Assembly: GCA_002224055.1 (NCBI GenBank)
Contig: AZLU01000236.1
Coordinates: 1-61,981 of the forward strand
Direction of reading: 5' to 3'
DNA length: 61,981 bases
From: Pezizomycotina sp. ARF18
Lineage: Eukaryota; Ascomycota
The position numbers and the translations under genes were made by a program. This document shows positions 11,526-24,188 of the stretch, piece after piece; position 1 is the stretch's first letter; each line of letters opens with the position of its first letter. Below the pieces are notes generated by a model, which was not told the origin of the DNA, made no database searches, and saw nothing but the letters and a program-made list of their open reading frames with translations.

Positions 11526-12289
11526 TCAATACGACACGCGACAATTTCCCCCCCGCTCCTTATTTAACTCCTTAAAGCGTGACGACGACCATGCCGTCAA
11601 GCGTCTACGGCAGAAGGATAAAGAAGGAACCAAAATAAAAACATTTTCACCGCGCGGTTTCATTTTCTCAACAGCGCAAGGAATATTTGTGAAGCATTAT
11701 TATTTCTTTCTTTCTTTTTTTTTTTGGCCCAGGTTATTTTAAGTCAACGTAAACCCCCTCCCCAAAAAAGCCAGGCGGCATTCTGTCTGGGGAATTTTTG
11801 TAATATTAGTAGTAGTCATGATTCAAGGCATGCGTGATAAGGGTTACAGTTTTTCTTTTTTTCAAGGTTTTGTGATATTATGATATTATACTGCTCGATA
11901 TCAGGCTAGTGGCAGCTTCATGCTATAGTTCTTGGAAACCTCAACTAAGTTAGGCTGTCACGTGTGACCATGAGATATATTATCCTCTAAAACAGATTTC
12001 CTTCGACTATATCCTGACTATCGACGTTGTATATACCCTATACCATCGCCGCCAGTACTATTACCGCACCATGGACAACAAAAGCAAGCAATATTAACTG
12101 GATAAAGGGTTACAGGTCTATGTTACAATGAAATTGAAACGCGGGCAGATATCTGCAAATATACTGTAGTGCGTTGCTGAGTCCTGGCGAAGGAGCAGAA
12201 AGAAAATAAATTCTGCAGCGTAAGCAGGTACAAGCAATGTCATCACCAAGTGTCATTTTGAGATCCACTATGGCCAGCCACCTCTAGAA
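11526..12289. other. Convergent 3' spacer between RBM25-like gene and zinc-cluster gene
   Basis: Ordinary AT-rich spacer with a short GGCATTCTGTC-type GC patch at 11770-11800. No coding sequence is recognised. Confidence 0.4.
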
Positions 12290-15200
12290 TTACAACAAAA
12301 ACCCAGACAGCTCAGGCCTGCTAAACGCGGAAGTATTCATGTTGTTCCCAACGGCGTTAAAGTCCATTCCGTTTAAGCCGAAGAATTGAAACCTGAAATA
12401 ATTCGTGAAAAAAAAAAAAAAAAATTAGCATGGGGCGTGAGAAGGGTTTAAAAAAAACCGCATGCTAGAAAAACCTAGATCCAACAATGGAAAAAGAAGA
12501 AACAAAAATAAAAAGAAACTGAAGCGAATGAATGTGCACATACCAGTCTCCACGTTTAGGGTTGCAGAGCGCTCGGCACGCCTTGGCCTCCGATACTGCT
12601 GGTACTCCATGAGTCGTCAGGGGAGGCCGCGGAAGTGTCCATGTCAAATTGTGAATTCCATAAATTTCCGCCGTGGGTCCCCATTTGAAGGTTTCCTACC
12701 ATACCCATGGAACCAGACGGGCTGGATCCCGGCACCTGACCTACGTGCACCTGTCCTATTCCTGGTCGAAGGGACGGATTGTTGAGAGAAAGGCGCATCG
12801 AGGGAGTATCCCCTTCATCAGGTTACCAGATTGTTGCGGTGGAGAGAATCGGTCGCGTTCATCATGCCAGAATCTTCTGGAAATAGTTGATTTGGTTGGA
12901 AATTCTCCCACAATGACTGGGAGATTGGAGGAGACGATCGCGTGACAAGGAAAAGATCCGGAGGGGTCGACGGGCCGGATAATGATGGTGGAAAAGGTGT
13001 TGACGGCCTGGAATTTGACTTAGATCCAGTGCCACCCATAAATGCATCCTGAGCTCCTTGTCGAGAGTTGCTATGGCTCTGAGCACCACCGGCTCGAACT
13101 GCCGAAGAAAAGTTTGACGCCACTGGTGGCGCGGGACTTTCCCTCTCGGCTGTTCTTGAGATGCTGATCCTGCTGCCGAGAGGTCCATCTCATCAAATTT
13201 ACGCTTCATGGCTTGGTCGACGGCTCGCCGGTTGAATGGTCAGAATCCTTGGTACGGTTGTAGGACCTCTTATGGCCGGTGACTTCTGTAATCGTTCCTC
13301 AAGTGCCTTGTTTCCGAGAATAGATTCGAACAGTGCATGAACCATCTTCGCCACCAGCCAAACCTTCGAGATTTCCGCAAGAGCATCCATACACTTTTTA
13401 TCCTCTCCCGGGTTGCACTAACAACAGATGGTTGAGAAGATCGAATCTGATAGACTTGCATGATCAACGCCGAGAATAAACTATAAACACTATAATCAAG
13501 CATGTCAGGTGCTACAACGAGACTTGAAACGGCGGGGCGATGCTTCTCTCCTGCGGTTTATTTCAAGGTAACAACTAGAAACTTACACAAATGCAGGGCA
13601 ATATCTGAGTTCGTCGTGGGCTTGTAAATTTCTTATGATAGTTGTTATATTAGCTGCTGCTTGAAACGCTATATTGCGTGACGGGTACGCAGCAGCTCTA
13701 TCGTATTCATTTGAGCCATTGCTAGCAAGGTTTGCGGGAGGCATATGTGCCCTGTGCAGGAGGCAGAGAGTGGTACTACATTCAAAGTGGATCAGAACTT
13801 TCAATATTTATACATATTTATTTCGCCTTCATGGAGGTATATCGAGAAAGGCACTTACTAATAAGTGGAATGCAGGAGTGCCGCCCAAAAATTCTGCCTC
13901 TTTTCATCGTTCATGCGATATCGCATCTCCTCAGGCACGTTAATCATCCAGTCGGCGAGGGCCATGTCGCTGTGGGTAAGGTCGATAGCATTCTGCCTTC
14001 TAGCTCTGGATGCGACTGAGTACTGCTGAGATAGTACCAAACCCATAATCTCGCAAAGCTTGACATGGTGTAAAAAGAATTGAACATGCAACGGATCGGG
14101 TGGGAATTCCGCCGTGTGACCCGGCTCGTCGTCAACGAAATCATCTTCGGATACCATCTCAACATCGGAATCGTCTGTATTTATATGTACAGCCTCCCAG
14201 CGCGACAGCGACCATTCGGTCTCGCGTGAAAAGTGTCCACCATATTCTCTTCCACAGTCGTTTGTCAGCTTTGCTGAGTTGCGATCTCTCTACGCTAAGA
14301 ATAATTTACAGCACGTTAGCGATCGCCTTTTAGAAAAATCTTACTCGGAGGCAAAGCGAATACATACCTTCGGTGCATTCCAGATCCCTGCGCAACAATG
14401 GTAGCAACACGGCTCCAATAGAAGACATTTTAGTGACATCTTTGGGATATAGTCGTTAGCATACGGTCATATATCATAATTCTGACAAGACAGGCTCTGC
14501 AGGTGATGATCCTATAAATATTTAAAGGGGAAGCTTTTCAACGTGACAGGGAGCTCAAAGACAGCAACAAATCATGCAAGTATACCTTCCGGGCCTTCCC
14601 AATACCATCCCATGAGAATCAAGGATTGAACTATTGTAACGCGATCATCTTCATAATTTGCATCGTAAAGCGCTTTCGCGCGCTTGTAAAATGTTAACGC
14701 GGCAGGCGTCGTCGACCCATTAGGATCCATTAGGGCTGGGTTCGTGCAAACTCTCGAGCCTGCAAGAAGGATGGCTTGAAGGAGAAGTAAGGAAGGAGGA
14801 TTCTTAGCGTCCCTGTACCGACGCATGAACCTGCTGCGATTGATAACGGGGACAACCGGGGCGATATGTTTGAAGAAAGCTTCGACAAGCTCATCACATA
14901 GTTCCCTTGGTGGGAGGAGGAAGGCACCGCGACGGTTTAAAATATCTATTTCTTCATTATCAAGCTCCGTGAGGCGTGCACGCGATCCCGGATAGTCTCC
15001 GGCAACGGGTAGTGAACAACATCCGAAGTTCCAAGTTGATCGTGGACAAGCAAGCTAAGGTTCGAAGATTCGCCTATAGAAAAAAAAAAAAAAAAAAAAA
15101 ACACAAGGAAAGATATTAGATTATGATAGTTCCCTGTGCGTGACTCCGCTGGTGAAATAAAGAAAAGAAGCATTGTGTGAATTATGGACGCCCACGAACC

Positions 15201-16635
15201 TAGATATGCAACTCTGCCTGCCTCAGTGATAGGTGCTCTCGCGAACTTAGGCTTCATGAACTGTGCTAGTGTCTCGTTATGGGCAGCCATCTGTGCATTT
15301 TGAGCATCTGTAAACCTAGCCGGGGGCGTCCCATCAGCAGATTGGGTGACTACCGGGAGATAGCACTAGATGACGTGGCTGAATTCGTCGGGGACGCGCT
15401 TTGGGCAGTATTGCGAGTCTCACTACCAACCGAATGTTCGAAAGAAACTGCTCAGCAAGACATATCCCAAGAATATAACGTCTCTACCAGATGCCACGGA
15501 AATACGAATGAAAGGCTTACCTATCGTCCTCTTTAGATTTTGCCGCAGCAGCTTTCTTTCGTTTCGGTGCAGGAATGCGACACTCTATCGAGAATGCGAC
15601 ACAATTGGTACATGGAACACCTAAGCTCGCAGCATCACAGCGTACCTTCGTGGAACAGAGAGAAAGAGTGGAACGAATAGGAGAAAAATTATTAGCAAAA
15701 TCAAGCTAAGCAGATCGCTAATGAGGGATAACTTACTTTTCTAGCATGACAAGTCTATTGTACAGCACGCAGCAGAAAAATTTTAGTTAAATCAAGGAAG
15801 AAATGACAAGAAGGTATTACAAATGCTCTGCTACATCAAGCATCTTTTCTTTTAGAGCACGATGTCTCCAAGCGGCGTATGTTCACGCATTAGCGCACAT
15901 GGGAATTTCTATTTCTTTTTATCTCTCTCCATTTATCTCTCCCTCTTACGCTCTCTTTTTTTTTTTCTTTTTTTTTTAGAAATCGGTGACGAATATTGCC
16001 CAAATTTCACATTATCATCTATATTTCGAAGCTCTTTCCTATTATTCTTCCAGCCGGGTGTGAAAGGGGTGCAATTGTACAAGAAAATACCTCGCATGCT
16101 CGCGCAGCTCGTTGTCTGTCATATCAGCCATTAGCCATCATCACATGAAAAAAGCCGACGCAAACTCAAACTAGAAGAAAAGGAAAAAGAAAAGAAATAA
16201 AGGGGATAAAGAAAGCCGGTTGACTCGTCCTCTTGCTCTTCTTGAACGTTTTGCAATATGTAAACAACAAGGTTAAAAATATAAAAATAAAATGAAGATA
16301 AAAAAAGGTACGATCAAACTGTAAAGGCAAGTCTGAGGGATAGAAGCCTGGAACCATGAACGTGGTATTGAGAAAGAAAAAAAAAAAAAAAAAAAAAAAC
16401 TAGCAAAATTAAACCTCGCCGAAAAGCGAGTGCTGCCATGGGATCTAAGGCTCGAATCGAGACTTCAAGCTAACGTTGACGACAAGCATCGACAAGCGCT
16501 GCAAAAAGTCGGGCGCACCGGGTAGGCCACAAACCTTCGGAAGCTTGGATGACCAGCACTAGAGGGAGCGCCAGGAGAGGGGTTGCTTGTCTGGTCCAAG
16601 CTTCCCTCACGTCTCTCATCTCCACTGTCGGCCAT
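12290..16635 (-). CDS. CTF1: Zn2Cys6 transcription factor, CTF1/FarA/FarB type (fatty-acid/cutin utilisation)
   Basis: Nuclear activator of the cutinase-factor/Far family, which controls genes for fatty-acid and cutin breakdown in filamentous fungi. The ATG at 16635 gives MADSGDERREGSLDQ... ending in SFR. Two tiny exons follow, 16091-16115 (RQRAARACE) and 15737-15754 (TCHARK). The next exon begins at 15645 (VRCDAASLGVPCTNCVAF). Joined, these make a complete zinc cluster, C-x2-C-x6-C-x8-C-x2-C-x6-C, followed by a Lys/Arg stretch (PAPKRKK). Fungal_trans homology runs through QFMKPKFARAPITEAGRVAY, LHDAKNPPSLLLLQAILLAG, VQSLILMGWYWEGPE, LHHVKLCEIMGLVLSQQYSV and MALADWMINVPEEMRY. The C-terminus is Ser/Pro-rich and ends NTSAFSRPELSGFLL with the stop at 12290. 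The exact member (FarA versus FarB) is my inference; the family is firm. Introns include poly-A runs at 12411-12424 and 15079-15100. Confidence 0.87.
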
Positions 16636-17517
16636 TTGGAATTCCTCGACGGGGCTATTTTAAGGGAAACGGTCTGAATATCTAGGTTGCTCCGAGCTAT
16701 TTTGATCCTGGATGGAGATAAACTGTTTTTTTTTTTTTTTTTTTTTTCGGGTCAGTCCTGCGTCCTATAATATAGCCTTTCTGTCCGCAAATTACTTCGT
16801 ACCGAGGGAGCTAGAGTCCAAAGAGGCCTAAAATGCATATGCGCGCGCGTGAGAGAAGTGAAAAAGTGACTACCTGAACAAAGTGGTGAAAGCGAAGAGT
16901 GTTCGTAAAATTATAGAGGAATCTAGAAGGGAGAGGGAGGAGAAAGACACCACGGGTACGATAAGTCACAGAGTAAGCCAGGGGAAATTATAGTCGTATT
17001 GTAGAATCCAGGTGGAATTCTTTAATAACGAGCTTGGGCTTGCTTAGGGAAAAAAAAATAATAATAAATAAAAGAAGAAAAAGAAAAAGAAAAAAAAAGA
17101 AAGAAAGAAGAAAGAAAGGAGGCGAGAAGCGACTGAGGAACTAGCAAAAGCTAACAAATGCTGTCAACATCTGGAGGGGTTAACTAATGACTTCTACCTC
17201 ATTCTAATCCGCTTCCATTATCTCTACTCTATTTTTTCTTCCTTCATACCTTTCTTCTTATAAAGATCCGGTTAGAGGATGGTGAGGAATCCTTTTTAGC
17301 CTTCCGGTGGAGTCTTGCTAGAATGCCTAGGATTGATTGAAAGAGAAACATCTGGAACAATATACGAATAAGTAAAGCAGTAGGTAACTACTTATATATA
17401 TATAACCTACTTAGAGTATTACCTAGGAATATATTATTCTTTTATCAACGTACTATTGGAAACTCCAGCAGGAAAAGACTTCCCAGCATGAAAAGACTTT
17501 AGTTCACTTTTCGTTTT

Positions 17518-17549
<32 letters not shown>

Positions 17550-18594
17550 TTATTCTCTCCCTCTTATGAGGAGCAGGTATAAAGTATGAAAGTGTGAAAA
17601 AGCGGAAGTTTCAGATAGCCCCCCTTCTTTTTTCCCTTCCTCTTCCTTGGGTTCTTGGGTTCCATAAAATGGAGACGAAAATTGTTCCTAGTATTTTTTT
17701 AGGTATCATTGTTATTATCCACTTCACGGATATTGTTACGTGGTGCTTCCTTCTACGGTAGTTCAAACCACTCACAGCAGCTCTAGAGATGGATATATTA
17801 AGTTAATAACATACGTAATACTTGTTATCCCAGTATATCTATATATCTATCTATATACATTATACTGATTTTACGTATCTCTACGGTAAAATATTTTTCT
17901 TCTTTTTCTTTTTCTTTTCTTTTTCTTTTTCTTTTTCTTTTTTAATTTCAAGAACAATATAATGAATACTTTAGTGATTCAAATAATACTTTTAATAAGT
18001 AGGAAAAATATTTCAAGGGATACGAAGAAAAAAAAATGTCTTTCGAAAGCAAACTGGCGAATAAATGGTAGTAGAATTTTCTAATAATTTTATAGCTACT
18101 ATCGTAATTCAGGTAACATTCTTTCCGTAAACAATACTTCTGTACCAAACAACCATGTTTTTTTTTACCAATTATAATTAAATATACTTACTTGTAAGGC
18201 ATTTGAAAAATAAATATGCTTGCTTGTAAATCATTATAAAAATAAATAAATAAATAAATAGGTACTAGTATGAGATTCATGTGTGATATACGTACACTTA
18301 AACTTCGTTTGATTTCGTTGTCCCAGTCCTACACTTCTAGTTGGTAAGAAGAGAGCTTCTCTAGATAAAGTGCAACCCAAAATATATATATTAGCCTATT
18401 AAATTTTTCGGCCCTCCTTTTTTTTTATTAAACCTTTTTTTTTTTTTTTTTTGGGACCATCTTCCTTCTCTTAACCGCCCCTCACCCTCTCGCTAAAAGA
18501 GAAGAAGGGCTAAGAACTAATATAAAACGAGAAACAAATATCTATACTTACTTAAGTAGTAGTAGTAGTAGTAGTAGTAGCAGCAGTAGTAGTA

Positions 18595-18625
<31 letters not shown>

Positions 18626-19501
18626 ATATATAAATCCAGGTCCCTCCTGTTTCGGTGTAAAAGTGGTAGTAGTATATATACTTACACAATAATAACCGGC
18701 AATGCATTACTGATTATACGAGGTAAAGGAAATACTGCGAGTGGTGCGTGGTCCTTGGTAAGTAGCTTTTAGTGCTCAGTCATCCGATTCAAGTGTTTGA
18801 GTTGCGCTTAGACCTCTGTCTGCCCTTCCCCTTCTTTTTTTTTTTTAAAAAAAAAAATTCCTTTCTGCTCTTTCCCGCCCTCTTTTCTTTTTTACTTGGA
18901 CCTTGAAGGACCCTTCTCACCAGGAGCATGTGTGTCTTTTTTTACACCTAATCCCTTCGATATTACTTAATAAAACAATAATAATACCCTTACATATCAC
19001 CTTGTTCCCCATCCAGAGCTGCTCATCTTTTATCCTTTCCCTTTCACAATTCGAACTTAGGTCAGCTACGCAAGCTTATCTGTTTTGCAAAGTAGATTTA
19101 CAATTCGGCTTCATTATCATCATAATACTTCTTCGATCTTCTTTCTTTCTTATTTTCTTGCTTTCTTTCTTTTTGTCCTTGTTTTTTGTTTTGTTCTTTT
19201 CGTTTTAAAATTTCTAGTTAATCTGGGCTTACTCAGAACTTAACAGCTACTCAGTTTATATATATACTAACTGCTTGGCAGATCGGAGCAAATTATTAGG
19301 ACGGCTTGCAAGCTATTACAATAGCTACTTAGAAAGAAAGTGCAGGCACGAGTGTACCATCAGCAGATCATTACCCGCCGCTCCGACGGCCACACCAACC
19401 CGTCCCCGTCCCCTCTCCTCCCCAAGATCCAAACCACTGTCTTCAAAATTCAGAACACGTCGATATTCTTGAGCGGGTGCTGCTATGCCCATCCTGGTGC
19501 C
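16636..19501. other. Long gene-poor spacer (about 2.9 kb)
   Basis: AT-rich, with A/T homopolymers (16725-16747, 18432-18452), CTTT repeats (17517-17550 and 17898-17941), trinucleotide and tetranucleotide arrays, and T-run/A-run junctions (18835-18857). No gene is recognised. It includes the upstream regions of the divergent zinc-cluster gene and LysM gene. Confidence 0.5.
18557..18627. repeat. (AGT)n followed by (AAAT)n microsatellites
   Basis: About a dozen AGT/AGC triplets immediately followed by about seven AAAT tetramers. Confidence 0.9.
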
Positions 19502-20789
19502 ATGGCATCAACGCATCCAGGCCACAGCCCATCGTTGCTTACCGGGGGCTCAAAATCTACTGGACGGCCCAATGCTCAGTTGGAATCCCGGATACAAACG
19601 CCGTACCACCGCCAAGTTTCCGAAACGAAGAAGGTGAGGTCCGGGCAGAGCAGCAGCCGGGCGATTGGTCCTTCGAAGGATGATTCCGAGGTGCTGAGGG
19701 AGCGCCGGCCGAAAGGCAGAAGTGGCGTGGACGTGAAGCCCGATGAGTCTCCCACCCGAGATTTCGCTACCACCGACCGTGTGAATAATCGGGGATCCGA
19801 CAGCCCGTGGAGCCTACAGTCTCTTACAAAAACGTTGATTGGCACCGAGGCCACTTCTTCAGTGACTCGAAGAAAGCCTGGCGGTGCGGCACATGGAAAA
19901 TCCGGCTCCAGCCTAGTATCCAAAACGTGGGGGCCAGAGCCCGATTTGGATCGAGCACCTTGGAGACCAGATTAGATCTTCGTCCCGCTCACGTCGAAGG
20001 GAAGCATTGCTTGAAAATGGCGTTTCGGACCCGAAACGGAGATCCTCCCCGCCCCCTACCCCGATGCATGCTCGAAGCTTGGAAGGTAGCGATCGTGAGG
20101 ATACACTTGCCTATGTCCACGTTGTCAGACCGACGGACACATTAGCAGGCATCGTGCTTATCTACAATATAGAAGCTGGGGCCTTGAGACGAGCGAATAG
20201 ACTGTGGCCGAACGACAGTATTCAAACGAGATCAAAACTCCTGCTGCCGGTCGACGAATGCCTCGTGAAAGGGATACCCACCACCTCTGCTGTCGGTTCG
20301 GTTCCCACATCGGTGCCAGCCCTTCCTTGATGACCGGATCGGGTAATGCATTAAAGAAATCGACGATGCCGGCTTGAGTTCAAAAGTACCAGATGACAAG
20401 CAGAAGGGGTCGTTATTACAGTCTGGTCTACCTTCAGCATCGAACCTCGAAGCAAGCTCTGAGCTAGGACCAAAAAATCATTGGCAACATCACTCAAACG
20501 TGATCATCGAGCCTGTTGGAGTAGTGGAGATTGCGAGGTTGCCCCGGCCGCAGTTGTCCTTTTTCCCGCCGCATCAGCACCGGTCCGTTCTCGCGGACAC
20601 CCAACCCACACTAGAGGCGGAATATGACCCTGGTTTCGGTCATGCTATCAGCGAGATTGCTAGGGACTCCTTAGAGGGCTTGGAACAAGTTGGCAGTGCC
20701 ATCGAGAGTTTTTTGAGGAAGGTCACTGTGAAGGCAGGAACTGGGTCGCGAAGGAAAGTGGTGACCTAATCGAATTGACTCAAAGCTAG
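19502..20789 (+). CDS. Intracellular-type LysM domain protein
   Basis: Fungal protein with one LysM module inside a long low-complexity polypeptide; molecular role not established. From MASTHPGHSPSL a Ser/Arg-rich region runs to about 19970. A frame shift near 19960-20000 (RSSSRSRRREALLENG) leads to the LysM module at about 20107-20275: YVHVVRPTDTLAGIVLIYN, ALRRANRLWPNDSIQTR and KLLLPVDECLVKG. Further on are EPVGVVEIARLPRPQLSFFP and a C-terminal segment with ISEIARDSLEGLEQVGSAIE and FLRKVTVKAGTGSRRK. The uncorrected frame stops at 20769 (KVVT). A one-base shift gives DLIELTQS and TAG at 20787-20789, which fits this family's conserved acidic end. No signal peptide is visible, so it is not a typical secreted LysM effector. 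The start is uncertain; open frame extends upstream to 19340 and an upstream exon is possible. Confidence 0.72.
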
Positions 20790-23700
20790 CCGTGAGTAGC
20801 GACCAAGATACTGGTGCGCACCAACAAGACCGAGTTTCCGAACCGAGGTTCGTCCGAGATAGCATTAGAACAAGTGCCACGGCTCAGCGGCATCCCGCGC
20901 GCCACGAAAAGAAGGTCTTCCAAACCTAGAAGCCGAGAAGAAGAAACCAGCTTGATATGAAGATCTACTGGCATGTCAGAGGAAATTTCAAGTTTCCCAC
21001 GGCGCCCTATAGAGTTCGGCGGGCATAGCGTGGGGACATGCACGTTCTGCGGGCGCGACGGGACTCGAGCATATCTAGTTTACCCTCCTCAAACAAACAA
21101 CGTGACTAGACCATGTCGGAAGTTTCTTGATAGAATGTGGTGCCAGCTGCAACGGGAGTGATTTTCTCGTTGCGCTTATTCTTGCATTCCCTTGATATTT
21201 CTTACAGGGCTCTTTGCGAATTGCACCCCAAATCTCTATCTTTTCTCCTGCGCGGCATATACTCGTCACGACATGTTTTAGGTCGCCACTCTTTCTTCCT
21301 ACCTTACTGGCTCCCTGACGCTCGTAATGATCTACGTCCGTTAACGTTTGCGCCGTAGATTATGTACCGTGCCTCGATGTTTTGGCCTACATTTCGTTTT
21401 TCCGAGAACGGATAGATCATAACACAACCCTCGATTTCTTGAAGGAATTCTTTTCTGTTTCTTGCCAGCGCAGGCCAAGTAGCATTTCTATCTTCTACTC
21501 TTTGAATCATAATCACAGCCATCATTACATCACTGCTATCGCCACCATCCTTATAGCGACTATTCTCTGGTCTCCACGGCCCTCAAGCCGGGCAGGACTC
21601 AATTCCCCACGTTTTCCGAGATCGTTGCTGTTAAGAAAATAGCAAAGTCTATAAATGGCAGGAATAGACATCAGGCCCACAAAAGCAATATACAAGAGGA
21701 ATGAAAGAAAATCAGGAGATTGGGGGAGGAAAGGGGTTTGGGTAGGGGTGGGGTTCTCCAAGAGATTCAGCGGGCTTGAGATATTATACACTCACGAGCC
21801 AGTTTCGATTCGTTAGACTGAATTAGCGTTCACTTAAGAGGACAATATGCTCTAGAGGAATATAAAGTGGTTAATACCAAGTATTAGCCCCAGACTCTAG
21901 CCCTAAGTTGCGGCAGGGCTTGTTGGCTTTTAAAAAACAATAATCATAATAATAGGGACGATGATAACACTCAATGTCAAGATTCGCGGATACTTTCCTG
22001 GTATCTATAATTGTTTTACCTGTAAAATAAGGCCAGATATGTAATCTCATATACAATAGTCACCTGGGCTCAATTGCCTTTTATATATAAAGGACCTTCG
22101 TATATTGGAGATGATGATGTGCGACCCGTTGAATGGATCTCGATCTCGTAATACATCTTAACAGATTTTATAATCTACTACTGTACTGACCAAAACACTT
22201 GTAGATTGTTGATACCGGCTCCTCCTTTCCATTTTCCTTTCTTTCCTCTTCCCTTTCTTTCTTTGGTTCTTTGGTTCCCTGGTTCTTTGGTAAATTTTCT
22301 TTAACACTAAAACCCACAAACAACAATTCCAAAGATTAAAAAAAAAATTAATTAAGCAAAAACAATTACTATTCTACTCTTTCTCCACCTCTCGATCTCT
22401 CTTTATTTTTAACAAACTCCTATTATATTAAAGATCTAAAGATCTTCAAGTTTCTTTTATCTATTTTTTTTCTCCCCCCCTTCTTCGCCCACCCTAATCT
22501 TCACACAGATCTTTCCTTACCGTCAACCCCTTGCGCGAAACACAGCTCTAGCTCTCGCTGGAGGTTTAGAAAAAAGGTTATAATCGGTAAGTAAGGCTCC
22601 ACTACGTTATCTGCAGTGTATATGCTATATACACAAGGAAAACCCCCCTTTCCATCTTTTCACCCCACTTTCTTATATCAGAGAAAATCCTTCTCACGCC
22701 ATACCTACTGACACCATTCCCTCTTCTTGTAGCAACTAAGCTCTGTTGAAGTACTCATAATAAGGTAAGTATTATCGTTTCGGTTCCCTTTTTTTCTTTT
22801 TTTTTAAAAAAAAAAAAATACATATTATATCGACTCTTTTATTAAAAAAGATAAAATAATAAATAAATAAATATAAATAAAAATAAAAAGAGAAAAGATA
22901 TACAGGGGAGAAAGGATATACTTTATCGCCTGAGTAGATATTTTCTTTTTTATTTTTATTTTTTCCCAAAAAAAAGTAATAATAATAATAATTACTACTA
23001 CTATAACGAGACGGTCAGTGGTTACAACGTTGAAACAGCAATCCCAATTCCCACACAGTAAAATTATAAGTGGTTTTTCCCTATAAAGTGCCGCAAGCTC
23101 TGAATTGAATATAAAGAAAGGCGAACCATATATAAAGTGCTTTCAACTTAGTATAGATCCCTCTATACGTAATCAAGTGATTTAATCCCGCTCCTCTCCC
23201 TTATTTGCCTGTATATTTGTTTTATTTTTTTATTTTTAATTTTTATTCTTTAATTTTTTTATTTTAAATTCCACTATCAAGGGGGCTTAAAAGGAAGAAA
23301 AGGGAAAGAGGGCTTGCCTTCTCTACAAAGCTACTTAGGAGTACTTATGTTGTACTGCTCAGTAAGTATCTATAACACTACCCCACGTATATACTTCGAA
23401 TCCTACCCGCTGCTGTTTATTATTTGCTGTCGGTAGCTAGACCAGCTATTAGCTACGGAACAGGATAAACGTTCTACGTATGCATCAATCAGCCTTGTAG
23501 CAGCAAAAGCACAGCACAGCATAGCACAGCACAGCGCACAAGAGTAAAAGTAGTAGCTTAACCTTCCCCTCCCCTAAAGGAAGAAAGAGACTAACTAAAC
23601 CGAAATAAAAAAAAAATTTGAAAATTAACAATTAAAAATTATCAATTAAAATAAAAATAAAATAAACGCCCCCCTAGAAAAAAAAAACGAGAGAGAGAGG

Positions 23701-24188
23701 TGTCCAACCCACCCACACACCCTATCAAAAAAAAAGAGTCCGCCAAAAAAAAAAAAAAAAAAAAAAAAAGAAAGAAAAAGGTGTGGTGTACTTACTACTG
23801 TACTATAATGTACTATAAGCTGCCTACAACCTCCCTCATCAGAGCCTTGCAATTACTACTATTATCTACGCTACTATCTATTTCTAATTATTATTCCTTT
23901 CTTCTTATTATTACTTATATTATTTTATCAACTCTTTTTTAGCTTCTTACTCACCTCCAGCCTTTTTCTTCTGCTAAGGGCGAAAGAGGATAATCATTTA
24001 TAGATGAATTAGAAGGTTCTTCATTCTTGATAATTCGTATATCTTCAGTTACCGGGTCGCCGTTTTATTCCTTTTTACACGTCCGGGTACTACTTCGAAA
24101 AGACAGTCTGCTACTGATCAGTACTACCGTCACTTCTTACGTTCCCCCCCCCCCCCCCCACAACTACCGAACCCAAACGAACCCAAAG
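20790..24188. other. Long gene-poor spacer (about 3.4 kb) upstream of PUF gene
   Basis: The first 500 bp is moderately GC-rich and may hold the rest of the LysM mRNA. The remainder is AT-rich with CTTT patches, T-run/A-run junctions (22790-22818), an AGCAC-rich patch (23503-23540), a 25-base A run (23745-23769) and a C run (24145-24159). Open frames at 21137-21358 and 21525-21791 show no recognisable similarity. Confidence 0.45.

Noticed and set aside
16091-16131. Separate small gene starting MADMTDNELREHA on the minus strand
   Set aside because: Another frame of the same bases gives RQRAARACE with a proper acceptor and donor and completes the zinc cluster, so it is exon 2 of the CTF1/Far-type gene.
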